Source: Gonatopus flavifemur | Lineage: Eukaryota; Arthropoda; Insecta; Hymenoptera; Dryinidae | Direction: 5' to 3' | Length of the DNA: 64,000 nt | Assembly: GCA_018340375.1 (NCBI GenBank) | Contig: JAFFJZ010000002.1 | Coordinates: forward strand, 24,880,001-24,944,000 | Part shown: positions 22,738 through 33,395 of the stretch, one piece after another | Layout: each line of letters opens with the position of its first letter | Numbering within the stretch: position 1 is the first letter of the stretch | The notes under the pieces: generated by a model | Databases searched by the model: none | The model's input: only the letters and a program-made list of their open reading frames with translations | What the model was told of the DNA's origin: nothing | Program-made: the position numbers and the translations under genes

Positions 22738-23372
22738 TTAAGTTGGTAAGAAAATCTCGCGACACTGTTTTTTTCAATTAATCTATTTTTTCTAATAACA
22801 AAGTTCGAGAACATTCGAGAGTCGCCTATGCGAGATTAGATTACTCTGTTGTTGGTGAGACTCTGAGGGCTTGCTCTATTACGAATTGCTGCCAGCTAAA
22901 ACCAGGATATCGGCGGAGACTTACACCAGACAACTGCAAAAACTGGCTGAAATTATCAAACTAAAAAGGCGTAGACGTGTTCAAGTTCCAGACTTCTCCA
23001 TGACAAGGCTCGACCCCACGTAGCTAAGATAACACAAGACTGTATTTAGCAGCTGGGTTGGGAAGTTTTACCACATCCACCGTATTCACCAGATTTGGCT
23101 TCTACCGACTACCATCTTCTCCGGCCATTGAAAAATTATTTACAGGATAAGGAATTTGATGATCTCGCCGATCTCGGAAATGCGCTGAACGACTTTTTTA
23201 ACTCACGACCAAAACAATTTTGGACGGAAGGCATGCAAAGTTTACCACAGCGTTGGATACGAGTTGTAGATGCAGAGGGAGCATACATCACTTAATAATA
23301 TTATATTATGAAAATAATGAGACGTTTTTTTTCACTTTTTTTGTGTGTTGCAAGACTCTCTTACCAACCTAA
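22738..23372 (+). pseudogene. Mariner fragment A: C-terminal transposase half
   Basis: A left terminal repeat (AAGTTGGTAAGAAAATCTCG) begins after TA, and a right one ends at 23,372 (TCTTACCAACCTAA). From about 22,875 the plus strand reads C-terminal mariner transposase: YYELLPAKTRISAETY, then RPHVAKITQDCI, an in-frame stop, QLGWEVLPHPPYSPDLAST and DYHLLRPLKN, ending ...AEGAYIT and a stop at 23,293-23,295. The last catalytic Asp (DYH) survives. The first Asp region is absent, and the second Asp block reads frame-shifted (SMTRLDPT, then PHVAK in another frame). Confidence 0.8.
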
Positions 23373-23374
23373 TA

Positions 23375-24091
23375 TTAGAGAGAATATAAGAGAGTCTTGC
23401 AACACACACAAAAAGTCAAGAAAGAGTCCCACCAACAACAGAGTAATACTCTTTGTACTCCGCGAGGCAGTTTAGGGGTTGGCTCTGATTTTTCTCCTTT
23501 CGGTGGCCACTGTCGCTTGCGTGTGTGGTTAACATAGAGCACCCAACTTTCATCTCCAGTGATGATTTCTCGAAGAAAATCCTTTCTGTTCGGACGATGC
23601 AGGAGTGAAGTGAAAGACATATAGACACCCGTGACGCTTTGTTTGATACGCTGAGATCGTGTGGTATCCAAGACGACACAACTTTTCTATATCCCATCTC
23701 TTGTAAATGTTGGAGAATCGTGGGGTGGCTACAACTGAGTTTGTTGGCTAATTCTCGTGACGACGTGTTAGACTTTGCCTCTATAAGTGCACGCAGTTCT
23801 TCATCGTTGATAGCAGATTTCCTGCCAGACCTGGGTTTGTCTTCAAAAGATGTATCGCCTCAATGATGAACAACGTCTGACTTGAACGCGCTACAAATAC
23901 TAGCGGCTGCAGCCCTTGTAAAAATTCGTAATAAGCGATTCGCGGAACAACTGACTGGTTTATAAACACTGCGGTATGGAAGGTCCTAGACCAATCTCGC
24001 ATAGACGACTCTCGAATGTTCTCGAACTTTGTTATTAGAAAAAATAGATGAATCGGAAAAAAAGTGTCGCAAGATTTTCTTACCAACCTAA
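23375..24091 (-). pseudogene. Mariner fragment B: N-terminal transposase half, inverted
   Basis: It starts (minus strand) after the terminal repeat TTAGGTTGGTAAGAAAATCT at 24,091. From about 23,866 it reads transposase helix-turn-helix and linker sequence: DEELRALIEA-type residues, SSRELANKLSCSHPTILQHL, EMGYRKVVSSWIPHDLS, then in another frame DFLREIITGDESWVLYVN, the first catalytic Asp block. It ends at the terminal repeat beside fragment A. At least one frameshift separates the two readings. Together A and B hold complementary halves of one transposase type, head-on. Confidence 0.75.
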
Positions 24092-24153
24092 TATATCGGA
24101 GCATGGAATGTGACGCTGAAGCATTGTGAACTGAATATGTTCTTTTTCTTGTC

Positions 24154-24159
24154 TTTATT
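24154..24159 (-). promoter_or_regulatory. Candidate polyadenylation signal of PPM1H
   Basis: AATAAA on the minus strand, about 200 bases past the PPM1H stop codon, is the nearest canonical signal. Confidence 0.5.
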
Positions 24160-24361
24160 CAAAATACTTTGAGTTCAATTGAAGATTATAAAAAATGAAT
24201 GATTCATGCACATAACTAGTATAATATTTTCAGAAATTGTTCTTTTAAAATACCATTATGGTAATGTAAGCGAATGAAGTATACTCTCTTCCTCGATAGA
24301 ATATGTAAATCCGTTAATCTAACTGTATTTTGCTTTACCATTCTCTATTTTCACATGAATT

Positions 24362-27300
24362 TCAATTATTCGTTTGTACACCATTATTTACAGAAACATT
24401 CGCGGATTCCATAGAGTACCTCCTTTCTTGTTGAATTGTTTTCAACCACTGTTTATGTTCACACAAATATGGATATAATGGTACTACCATGACGCTTATG
24501 TCGTCAACAGATGCCATCGGTGACCCTTTATCATCACCTTCGTTCGAATTCTCAGATTTCCCCACCCATACTCTTCCGCTTAATCGACCCCTTGCTGATT
24601 GTACCAACTCTTGAGCAGCCATGGTAAGTCTATTTGAACAAAGAAATTCATAATAATTATAAAAATTTCTATATAATAATTATCATAATTTTGATTATTT
24701 TTATATCAGAATATAAAAAATCTCATTACACTTTGAAGCTTATCTCCATACGAGATGAGGCATTTTCTCAATGTGTATGAACTCACTTTTATCAGAAAGA
24801 AGACTTTCTTTCAAGGAAATATTATAAAAACAATTATGTGCATTAGAAGTTGAAATATTATAATTCTAGATGCACATGAACGAAATGATAGTAGTAATTT
24901 TTATAATAAAATTTAGTAATAATTCTCTATCGCATCATTGCAAGAGGTTCTTCAAAACCGTATAAGCAGATGAATAAAAATCGTACCTGTATTCCAATGA
25001 AGGTGTATCGGGTGCTAATGTTTTTCTAAGTAAATTGGCAGCTGTTTGATCTGATACAACATCCCATAATCCATCAGTAGCAAGAATAATACAATCCCTC
25101 TCTGTGAGGTTGTAATCATCCAAATTCAAACATTGTACTTCCGGCTGTGACGATAGAAATGGTTTGATACTTATTCCCGTGTTGGCTGCTTTTAATCCAT
25201 GATCACCGAATCCTCTGGTTACACCTATTGTTCCCATAACTCTGCTCTGGATAATATGATGTATTTTATTGTACAAATTTAATCTGAATCTTTCAACTCG
25301 GTTAAGAGCCCCAGAGTCATTTCTGAACAACTAAGCAATAGACACAAATTTTAAATCTGCAGTGATAAAATACATTGCTAGAATTGAGCTTTGAACATGA
25401 AATTGGAACTGCAAAGGATTCCTTGAAATCATGCAAACGATTATAAACATATCAACCTACAAATATCAATAATTTTTATAATTTGTTTTCTCGTATTCAG
25501 AAATATGCTTTGGGCTTTGGATTCATATTTAGAGCGTAATCCTAGCAGTGCAATTTATGAATGTATATTCAAAACTGGTGATCATTGCTCAGTTGTTAAA
25601 ATTACAAAGCAGACAGGATTTTAATCCGAATCTAAGAGGTCCTATTTGGCTTTGCCTTGCATTTCCCCATGAGTTTTTCAACTGATGTGCAAACCAATGT
25701 CAAACAAAACCGGATCACAATGTTTTTAATAGGTATAAGATAATATTAAACTCAGAATTTTGTATAATTCGTATTCTAATTTTTGAAATGAAAAGATATG
25801 AAACTCACTCTTTTCCCGTGCCCAGAAATGAGAGGTAGTTTAAGATCCAAATGCGTCAAGGTTTTATATGCCCAACCAGTCATGTAAGGTTCCCTATACA
25901 AAACCGAAGACCCCAATTCTTTCTGTAAAGGTCTTTGTTTGAATTCTAAAGGAGTGAATTGTCCTTTCAACAATTCGTTACTCCTTAAAAATCCTAAAGC
26001 TCTTACTCTATTCGATTCAGATTCTGGGGTATGATCTCTCGTTAGGGCACGTTGTTGATCACCCAACACAGCGACAGCTCTAAATTGAAACATCGTACAT
26101 CAGTAAATGTTGTTATTCTTCAAATTTTTGTTCGTTACTTTACCTGGAATCTCCAGCACCTGCGGAATACAATCTACCGTTGAGGAATAAAATAGTAATG
26201 GCGGTGCATCCTCCACCTCCATTTTGTGCTTGAAGTTCTACCATTTGATCCATTTGTCTATATGCTAATTCAATAGCACCTATAACCAAATCTTTTCCTT
26301 TGACGAATTCGTTTTCATCTTCGCTTAATAATATATCACCTGGTATCGCCATGAGTTTTTCCTGCAACAAACGATGATTCAATTAAAAACAAATATCGTG
26401 AAATCAATAGATATGTCAATAGATTTGAGAATGTGACTTTTCCTTACATGAATTATTCTATGTAAATGCAATCTCGCTGTGAGAGCAACTTGATATCCAG
26501 CATGGCCGTCAAACATGGAGAACATGACATAGGGCAGTGTTAAATTAAGATCCGTTAGTTTAAGGTCGCCTCTAGTTGCTGAGGCTTGGTCTTCGTTCCA
26601 AGTACTTTTTCCAGCATTTATACATTCCGCGTAACCAGCGCACCATGGTAAACGACTCAAATCTCTTGGAACTATTATAGGTCTCACTCTGTGGTCTGCA
26701 CTCACCTTGAAAATATACATAAATTTCTTATAAAAAGGTTTTGGAAAATGGAAAAACATTTCTGATTTCTCAACAATGTTGTTCCTGAAAAGAGTGTTTT
26801 GTTTGAAAGATCAATTTTGAGAAATCGGTGGGGGTGAAATAATATATTTCGACACTTTTGGTGAAGGATTTTGTTTGGATAAACGATTCAAATTCCTATG
26901 ACATGAAACATTCACTTCAGGTTTTATGGCAGGGATGAAGCTGAAACTAGCAGCTGAAAGTTAACAGCCGATTCATGTAATTCTTCAAAAACAAACATTT
27001 TATTATGAATTTGAGCAATCACAACACATATCCGAGAGTTATTGAATCGATTTTGAATACCAGAAACATTTAAATACAGTTTAAACCGGAGCCTCGACAA
27101 TTCTCTAATGTTCCTCATCTAAACATCCCGGTTAACATGCTGTGAGTCGCAGAGTTTGAACCTCAAAAACTGTATTCTCACGCGCATAGCTTGCGAGTGT
27201 TTTGTCAGCAAATTATGTGCCTGCGTTATTGAATTCATAGAGTACACAAACAGATCGGAGTATTTTAATTTCTCTCAAAGAATTGAAATACTACAACTCC

Positions 27301-28386
27301 AGAATGAAATGAACATTGCACTTTTCAATAGTGAGATTTCACTCTATAAAAGTGAGTATTCCCTCTTCTTCCAGCAATTAAATCTCTCACTCTAGAACTA
27401 GGATACTCCTATGAACTTCAGTAACTCCTACAAAGTGAAATATTACTCTTTAAAATTTTATTTCCTACCATATAAAACTCTGTTGAAGAGAAATAAATTC
27501 ATTATAACATTTGAAGGAAATACTTGCGGAGTTGAAAACTTGAAACCTCTGTCTAAATCATTTATTGAGCAGATTCATGCAGAATTGCAGCATTATATGC
27601 AGAAAAAACTCATTTTTTTCTTGAGGTTTAATTTTTAGAAATGAGAAGTAATAACCGAACGTTACCATATTTGAGAATATTTTTGATTTCTTTACAACAT
27701 TTCTAACTGATATAGATATTTTATCGGGAAACATAAATTATGTAAACAGTAGTATTCATGAGACAATATATTTTCCTTGAGTCAAGTTGAATGATGTCTT
27801 AATGAATCATTCATTCAAACATCAACGATATGAAATTTTCATACATCCCCTTCCATCCTGGCAGAGAATATTAGGGACCAGTGAAATCTTTCTTTTCTGT
27901 ATGCCAAACTGATAAATCTATACAAAAGTAAATAGTCCTGACAGCAAAAGTTGCAGTGGATTGTTTGATCTCACGTGTCATAGCTCCATATATCCAAACA
28001 TCTTTACAGCATCGTGACAAAAACTTTCAAGTTTGCTGTATGTTGCTATGCATTTGGCGACGCAACCTCCCAGCGCCTTCCCAACAACAGTTGCTCCGTG
28101 TTGTTGGGAAGTTGTTGATAATTTTCCTAGCACTTTGCTGCCTGGGAATTCTCTTACCTATAATACAGTGGATAATAACGAATTGAATAAATTTGATTAC
28201 CTGTGTCTCTTCAGTGGTTAAACCTAAGAAACTAGGTCTGCTATATGGTTTGTTCTCCACTTCAAAAGTATTGTTGGAATTGACAAAATCTGACATGGAA
28301 TCATTGTCAGAATCGTTGGAATACTGTAAGCCAAGTTCACTGACTCCAACAGCATTCATAAATGCTGATTTGAATCGACCAAACAT
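24362..28386 (-). CDS. PPM1H: PPM1H-type PP2C protein phosphatase (six exons)
   Basis: Mn/Mg-dependent Ser/Thr phosphatase of the PPM1H/J/M group; mammalian PPM1H removes phosphate from Rab GTPases. Exons in order: 28386-28201, 26705-26448, 26361-26144, 26079-25809, 25246-24987, 24629-24362; 486 residues with all phases consistent (human about 514). The start MFGRFKSAF is preferred to the in-frame ATG 18 bases upstream because it aligns with the short PPM1H N-terminus. Blocks seen: SRPSFLGLT, INAGKSTWNEDQAS (about 90-103), SMFDGHAG (metal Asp about 128), GGCTAITILFLNGRLYSAGA then GDSR, ELL-KGQFTPLEF, YMTGWAYKT, GTIGVTRGFGDHGLK, IILATDGLWDVVSDQ, VDDISVMVVPL. The human Ser-rich insert after NEDQAS is absent here. 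All catalytic residues appear intact. The acceptor of exon 2 ends AAG, not CAG. Intron 1 is about 1.5 kb. Confidence 0.95.
25350..25620. repeat. Dispersed repeat in PPM1H intron 4, inverted relative to 42,640-42,890
   Basis: Stretches such as CAGTGATAAAATACATTG, GATTTCAAGG-type words, ATATGCTTTGGGCTTTGGAT and TTAGAGCGTAATCCTAG reappear in reverse complement around 42,690-42,880. Moderate divergence. No coding content. I infer an interspersed element of unknown class. Confidence 0.6.
26706..28200. other. PPM1H intron 1 with element fragments
   Basis: It holds a decayed CACTCTAAA MITE fragment near 27,330-27,395 (GTGAGATTTCACTCTATAAA, CTCTCACTCTAG). It also holds a foldback around 27,936-28,146 whose ends read TCCTGACAGCAAAAG and CTTTGCTGCCTGGGA and whose centre pairs CTTCCCAACAACA with TGTTGTTGGGAAG. 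The frames inside are not coding. Confidence 0.55.
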
Positions 28387-29063
28387 CTTGAAGGTTCTTC
28401 TCACATTTGATGATGAATTGTATAGAAAAGTGTGGTAGCACTATTGTGATATGTTCCAAAGAGCTTTCGCATCAAGGAAAACCATGATTTATCACAATCA
28501 CTTTCATGAAAATCCACGAAAAATCATGTAATTATTAATTAACAAGTATTGAATTATTCAATTTTGAGGTTAGCTGTCATTGTTGAAAATTATATGTAGA
28601 TGAATGACAAAATTATGTCAATATCAGAAATTTCTGCAATATCGGATACGCTTGTGACAATAATTATATCTAATCATTGAGATTAACGTTGCGTTGATAA
28701 AAAAATATCTATCAGCAGTACGATGAGCTGTAGGTTATCATCTGACATCTCAACATACTATTGTTGGTTTTGTTCACACACACCCACGGCATAGTTTATA
28801 CGCTCCTCTCAGGTCGGCTTTCTATGAATTGAAATTTCTAGGAAACGCAAGCAACGACCAGCAACGACGTCGTTGTTGGTGTTTACTTTTGAACCGCTAA
28901 CCCGAAAAAGGGCAGGGTTTTTTTGGAACGCCCAGTATAAAATCCAATGAAGGAAACTTGTGTAAATATTATATTCAGAACTTGATGATGATGTTTTAAA
29001 TCGATGTAAATTTCATTTACTTCTTCATCATTTTCAGTTGATCCTTGGCACATTGACATAAAC
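28387..29063. promoter_or_regulatory. Shared 5' region between divergent PPM1H and BUD31
   Basis: The two start codons are 678 bases apart and point away from each other, so this DNA must hold both 5' UTRs and promoters. An acceptor-like TTTTCAG at 29,031-29,037 sits 26 bases before the BUD31 ATG and could close a 5' UTR intron. A TATAAA lies at 28,936-28,942 but I cannot tell whether it is used. Confidence 0.5.
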
Positions 29064-30917
29064 ATGCCGAAAGTACGCAGAAGTAAAAAACCTCCACCAG
29101 ATGGATGGGAATTGATAGAACCAACATTGGAAGAGTTGGAACAAAAAATGCGTGAAGGTATATAACCTTATCATAAGTGTAATAGAACTTACATAAATCA
29201 AATAGTGCCTTTAAAACTCAACTGTCCATCTCAAGAGTTTATCATTTTCAATTCCATTCATTGTAATATATCAACTACTTCAAAATATCCAATTTTGATT
29301 TGTATCTAATTCTAGCTGAAACGGAGCCACACGAAGGGAAGCGTAAACAAGAATCTTTATGGCCAATATTTAAAATTCATCATCAAAAATCTAGATATAT
29401 TTATGATCTATTTTATCGACGGAAAGCCATCAGTCGTGGTAAGAATGCATTACACTTTTCATTCGCAATCTCGGATATATTTTGGAAACCTTTGTCTCAC
29501 TTCGAATAAACATCATCCATGGAGTAAAGGATGATCACTTGTTTGGTTACAAAGAACAATAAGAAACAAATTTGTCACTGGGTTTCCAAGAACAAAGTTG
29601 AATCTATGAGTTCAAAACATATTCATTTATATCGATCCATGTAAAGTAAACTGCCCAAATTTCATCTTTGAATGCAAAGAATGAAAAATAACATGACTGA
29701 AAACATGCTATTCAATACTATTATTACTCTGATACATTTTTATGCCTATTATTTATGTTTGAAGATGCTATTCACGGTATTTGGGCAGTTTACCTTATAT
29801 GAGCAAGGATTCTATAACAAAAAACAAATTTTATACAAAGCGTAAAGTAGGTTGCATAAAAACCTTCAAAACGCAACAAAAATAAAGCAATCGCATCGAG
29901 CAATAGTGCAACAAAAAGAAAAATCAATGATTATATCTCGCTGATTGGTATTTAATTGATTATCCGTGGTTCGTCGAATGATTCATGAATTGTATTTTGT
30001 TATTTCTTACAGGACAGTTTCCCTGTTGAAATGGTCTCATAAATTCCCATTAAATTTAGTTTCTGTCCTAGATTTTCTGAGATTTTAAGTATCATAAGTC
30101 CTAGGATAGAAATCGCACCTAGACTGATAAAAACTTGTTCAAGTTCCTATAAACTAATCAAATTTATGTATGAAAATTTATAAGACTTTTTCAACTGGGT
30201 TCGTCTCTTTACAATATTGCTTTAAACAATTTTTCTTTGATATGTAGATTCCCTGATGAGGATTACGTATTCAGTCGAAACACTAGGTTTTGAATAATTA
30301 TGTTTCAAACTTTTGAATTCAATTTTGTACTTGAAACCTCAGTGATGAATTTTTGTCTTATTATTAAAACGAGTTCAACGATTCACCTGTTCCGCGAAAT
30401 TCATGTTTCCAGTTAGAACATATTATATTGAAAAATTATAAAAGTTCATACTTTTGAATTTACAAATATTATCCATTGATTTTGATAAATGATTTAAACT
30501 CCAATAATATGGTGAAATTTTTAAATTCATGGATATAAGTCTAATCCATTATGAAAAAGAATAATAAACGTTTGACGTATTTTAAAATGCAAAGAAGTTT
30601 ACAAGGGTGGAATTTACTGAATGGAAACACTCATTTCACATGAATTTTTGTATATGTATCTTTGTATATTATTAAAAATTACGAATTCAATTCTTTCAGA
30701 GTTGTATGATTACTGTTTGAACGAGAACATAGCAGATAAAAATCTCATCGCGAAATGGAAGAAAGTGGGTTATGAAAATTTATGTTGCCTACGTTGTATA
30801 CAAACAAGAGACACAAATTTTGGAACCAATTGTATCTGCAGAGTTCCCAAAGGAAAACTCGAAGAAGGAAGAATAGTAGAATGTATACATTGTGGATGTA
30901 GAGGATGCTCGGGATAA
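29064..30917 (+). CDS. BUD31: BUD31 / G10 splicing factor (three exons)
   Basis: BUD31 is a small nuclear protein of the spliceosome, present in activated complexes. Exons 29064-29157, 29316-29438 and 30700-30917 join in frame (GT-AG; phase-1 junctions) to 144 residues, the usual length in animals. The start [20 protein letters not shown] and the Cys-rich end [20 protein letters not shown] ... [13 protein letters not shown] are diagnostic; the clustered Cys residues bind zinc. The middle [20 protein letters not shown] is the typical basic region. Nothing is missing. It is divergent from PPM1H and convergent with CRLF3, with only 168 bases between the BUD31 and CRLF3 stop codons. Confidence 0.97.
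29439..30699. other. BUD31 intron 2
   Basis: A 1.26-kb AT-rich intron. ATTGAATTTG/ATGAATTT words are common but I find no element boundary and no second gene. Confidence 0.7.
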
Positions 30918-30943
30918 TAACTTGAAAATAAGTTAGGTAATAT

Positions 30944-30949
30944 AATAAA
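30944..30949 (+). promoter_or_regulatory. BUD31 polyadenylation signal
   Basis: AATAAA 26 bases after the stop codon. With the convergent CRLF3 stop at 31,086, the two transcripts probably end close together or overlap. Confidence 0.7.
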
Positions 30950-31085
30950 ATATTTGTTATTTAAATATCTTTGTTGTATAATCCATGAATAATATTATAA
31001 AATATTTTGAAGAAGAGAATAGACATTTCGATAAGGCACTTGCTTTGCTTTGATTAAAAATCCAAGTTCTAAATTGCACTGTTCA

Positions 31086-32940
31086 TCATTTCACCATTAA
31101 ATTCCATTTGTTGTATTCCGTAAATCGAGCGGCGAAATATAACGGTGTTTGAATATTCCAATCGTAAGTAACACACTTTTCGGAACACTCAATATTAATT
31201 CTCAACGTATCTGGATCTTTCCGCGTTGCAGTGAAGATGACTTTTGTACCAAAACGAATTCTTGGCAACTTCATCAATTTTTCTTCACCGTCCATGAAAA
31301 TTTTGCCTCGCGGGGTGATGAGCAAGGATTTATCTCTTTTGAGGATATCGTCGTCTCCTTGGGGATCGTGTACGAGAGCAATTCCTTCATCGTCTTTCGC
31401 ATCTTGTGACGTTTCCAGGAACTGAAAGAAAGAAAAAATCCATGAATGAATCATATCATAATTTGAATTAAGTTTTGAGTTTTTTCAAGTTATTTTTGTA
31501 ACGAGTATTCGATTTTTCCAATTTTGTAACTGATAAATAATCTATTCGATACCTTAAATTCTATAATGTGATTGACATCAAATTGCGGACCTTGCGAGAA
31601 TATTGTGCTAATTTTATTTGTGATTTTGGCAATGATTTTTGCATCGTTGGTTACCATGTAATTTTTATTTTCCAATCCCCAACCTGAAATGAAAATACAA
31701 TTGATTTCGTTATTTTAATAAATTGTATAAAGTAAAACAGTTTTTGAAATATTATTAGAAGAAAAATGAATAGTTTATTCATTTAATTCGATTCATATAT
31801 GAAATTTACACAATAATTTTACTCACCGTAGGCTGGTATCGTCGTGCGAGCAATTTTAAAAGCGCTCCAAGCTGTATCGGTTGCTAGAACCCTGATTCGA
31901 AGCGTCACTAATTTATTAATTGGTAAATCTCTGATAAAACAATACATTTCCGATCCTTCGTATACAGTTTCGAATTTATCTGATTCAATATCGAAAACTT
32001 CTCCATCAGCTTTTTGAACGATAAACGTATGCGCCTCCCCAACGTATTCAGGATCCGCGAGATGCCAAGTTACGAATAAACCAGCTGGCCTTTCCGCGAT
32101 TTCTAATATTTGAGCTGGGCCCACTCGCATAACGGATCCTAATTCTGATATTTTTTCTATAATGTCACTTTTCATACAATTTTTCGGACGGTTGAAATTT
32201 ATATACGGTAATTCCTCGGGGTATGGCACTGCTGGAATCCTGTCGACGATAAAGTTTTTTGAAGAAATAACATATTAAATTCTTTTCATCGTGTAAATAG
32301 AAATTACCTTCCAAGATTGACGCTTGCCGCAACAATCTTCCCTAATCTGTCTCTATTAAAAATTTGTGGATAATTGAGCATAGTTTCAATCGAGTCGATC
32401 AGTTGTCGAGCACTGTTTATCTGGGCCTGTACTTCTTGTCTGCACGCTTTCAACGGCACCAATGCTTCATTCTTGTGAATTTCTGTTTCTAATCTCAACA
32501 ATTCACGTTTCTTATTAATTTCTCGACAAATTTCGTCCATCAAGTTTTGATATATGAGGTCAATGTCATTCAACACCTTGTTCACATTTTCTTCTATCTG
32601 AATATTCAATGATTTTCAACGTTATACTAGGAATTATAATAAATATAATATAATTATGAAATGAATGGGAAGTATAAATACTCACCCTTTGATCCGCAGT
32701 ATCAAGATCTTTCAACTGATCTTCTAATTTTTGAATATATTCATTCGCTGATTGCTTGATGCCTTTGATATTCTCTTCCACGTGACCAGGTAATTTTGTT
32801 TCTTTCGATACAGGAGGTTCTTTGATATTGAGCGATGACAAATCTGGACACCAGCTGGATTCTTTATCGCTGTCATACTTCTTCAGATTACTCAAAGCAT
32901 AGAATAATCTTGAGAGCAGTTCATTCTTCTTTGAAGATTT

Positions 32941-32975
<35 letters not shown>

Positions 32976-33093
32976 GAGATGAATCCACATCGTGAATTTT
33001 GGGTATCAAAGGTTTGACATTATTCTTTTCGGAAGTGCATTCGAAATTATCTATCACGTCAATTGAATTTTGGTTTGATATAATGGGTTCCAT
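31086..33093 (-). CDS. CRLF3: Cytokine receptor-like factor 3 (five exons)
   Basis: CRLF3 is an ancient cytokine-receptor-like protein; insect orthologues have been linked to erythropoietin-type neuroprotection. Exons in order: 33093-32686, 32597-32308, 32239-31827, 31683-31553, 31421-31086; 525 residues, phases consistent. Order of regions: a low-complexity acidic N-terminus with eleven Asp (about 41-51, from a GTC/GAC triplet run at 32,941-32,975), a coiled coil about 105-215, a fibronectin type III domain about 260-370 (EIAERPAGLFVTWHLAD, YEGSEMYCFIRDLP), and a C-terminal SPRY-like region (RDKSLLITPRGKIFMDGEEK, TYDWNIQTPLYFAARF, WNLMV). Human CRLF3 is 442 residues, so the N-terminus is about 80 longer. 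The human WSPWS block is here WSAFK, so the WSxWS signature is not kept. The identification rests on collinear similarity of the FN3 and C-terminal parts. Confidence 0.88.
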
Positions 33094-33395
33094 GTTTTCA
33101 ATTAATTTACGATTGCATCATATGATTTTTTAATGCAAAAAAATTCATTGTGTTTTTTATATTTTTCCAATACTACGTTCTTTCATCTTGAATAATTTTG
33201 TATCATTTCCTCCAGTTTGTTGTTAATGATCTTCGAAGTCTCTGTAAAATCAATTTGTTGTTTCGGATTGAAAAAAAAAAAAACCAATAGAAAAATGTGA
33301 ATTTTTTGAATTAATTTTTAGTCATTAAGAAATTAAATGTTCAGTACCTAAATGTGTGAGTGTATATCATTTTTCAGTGATGGTGTAGAGAAGAA

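Noticed and set aside
28027..28404. Frame continuing from PPM1H exon 1 into intron 1
   Set aside because: A clear donor (CAG|GTAATC) at 28,201/28,200 joins in phase to the conserved next exon; the extension is intronic.
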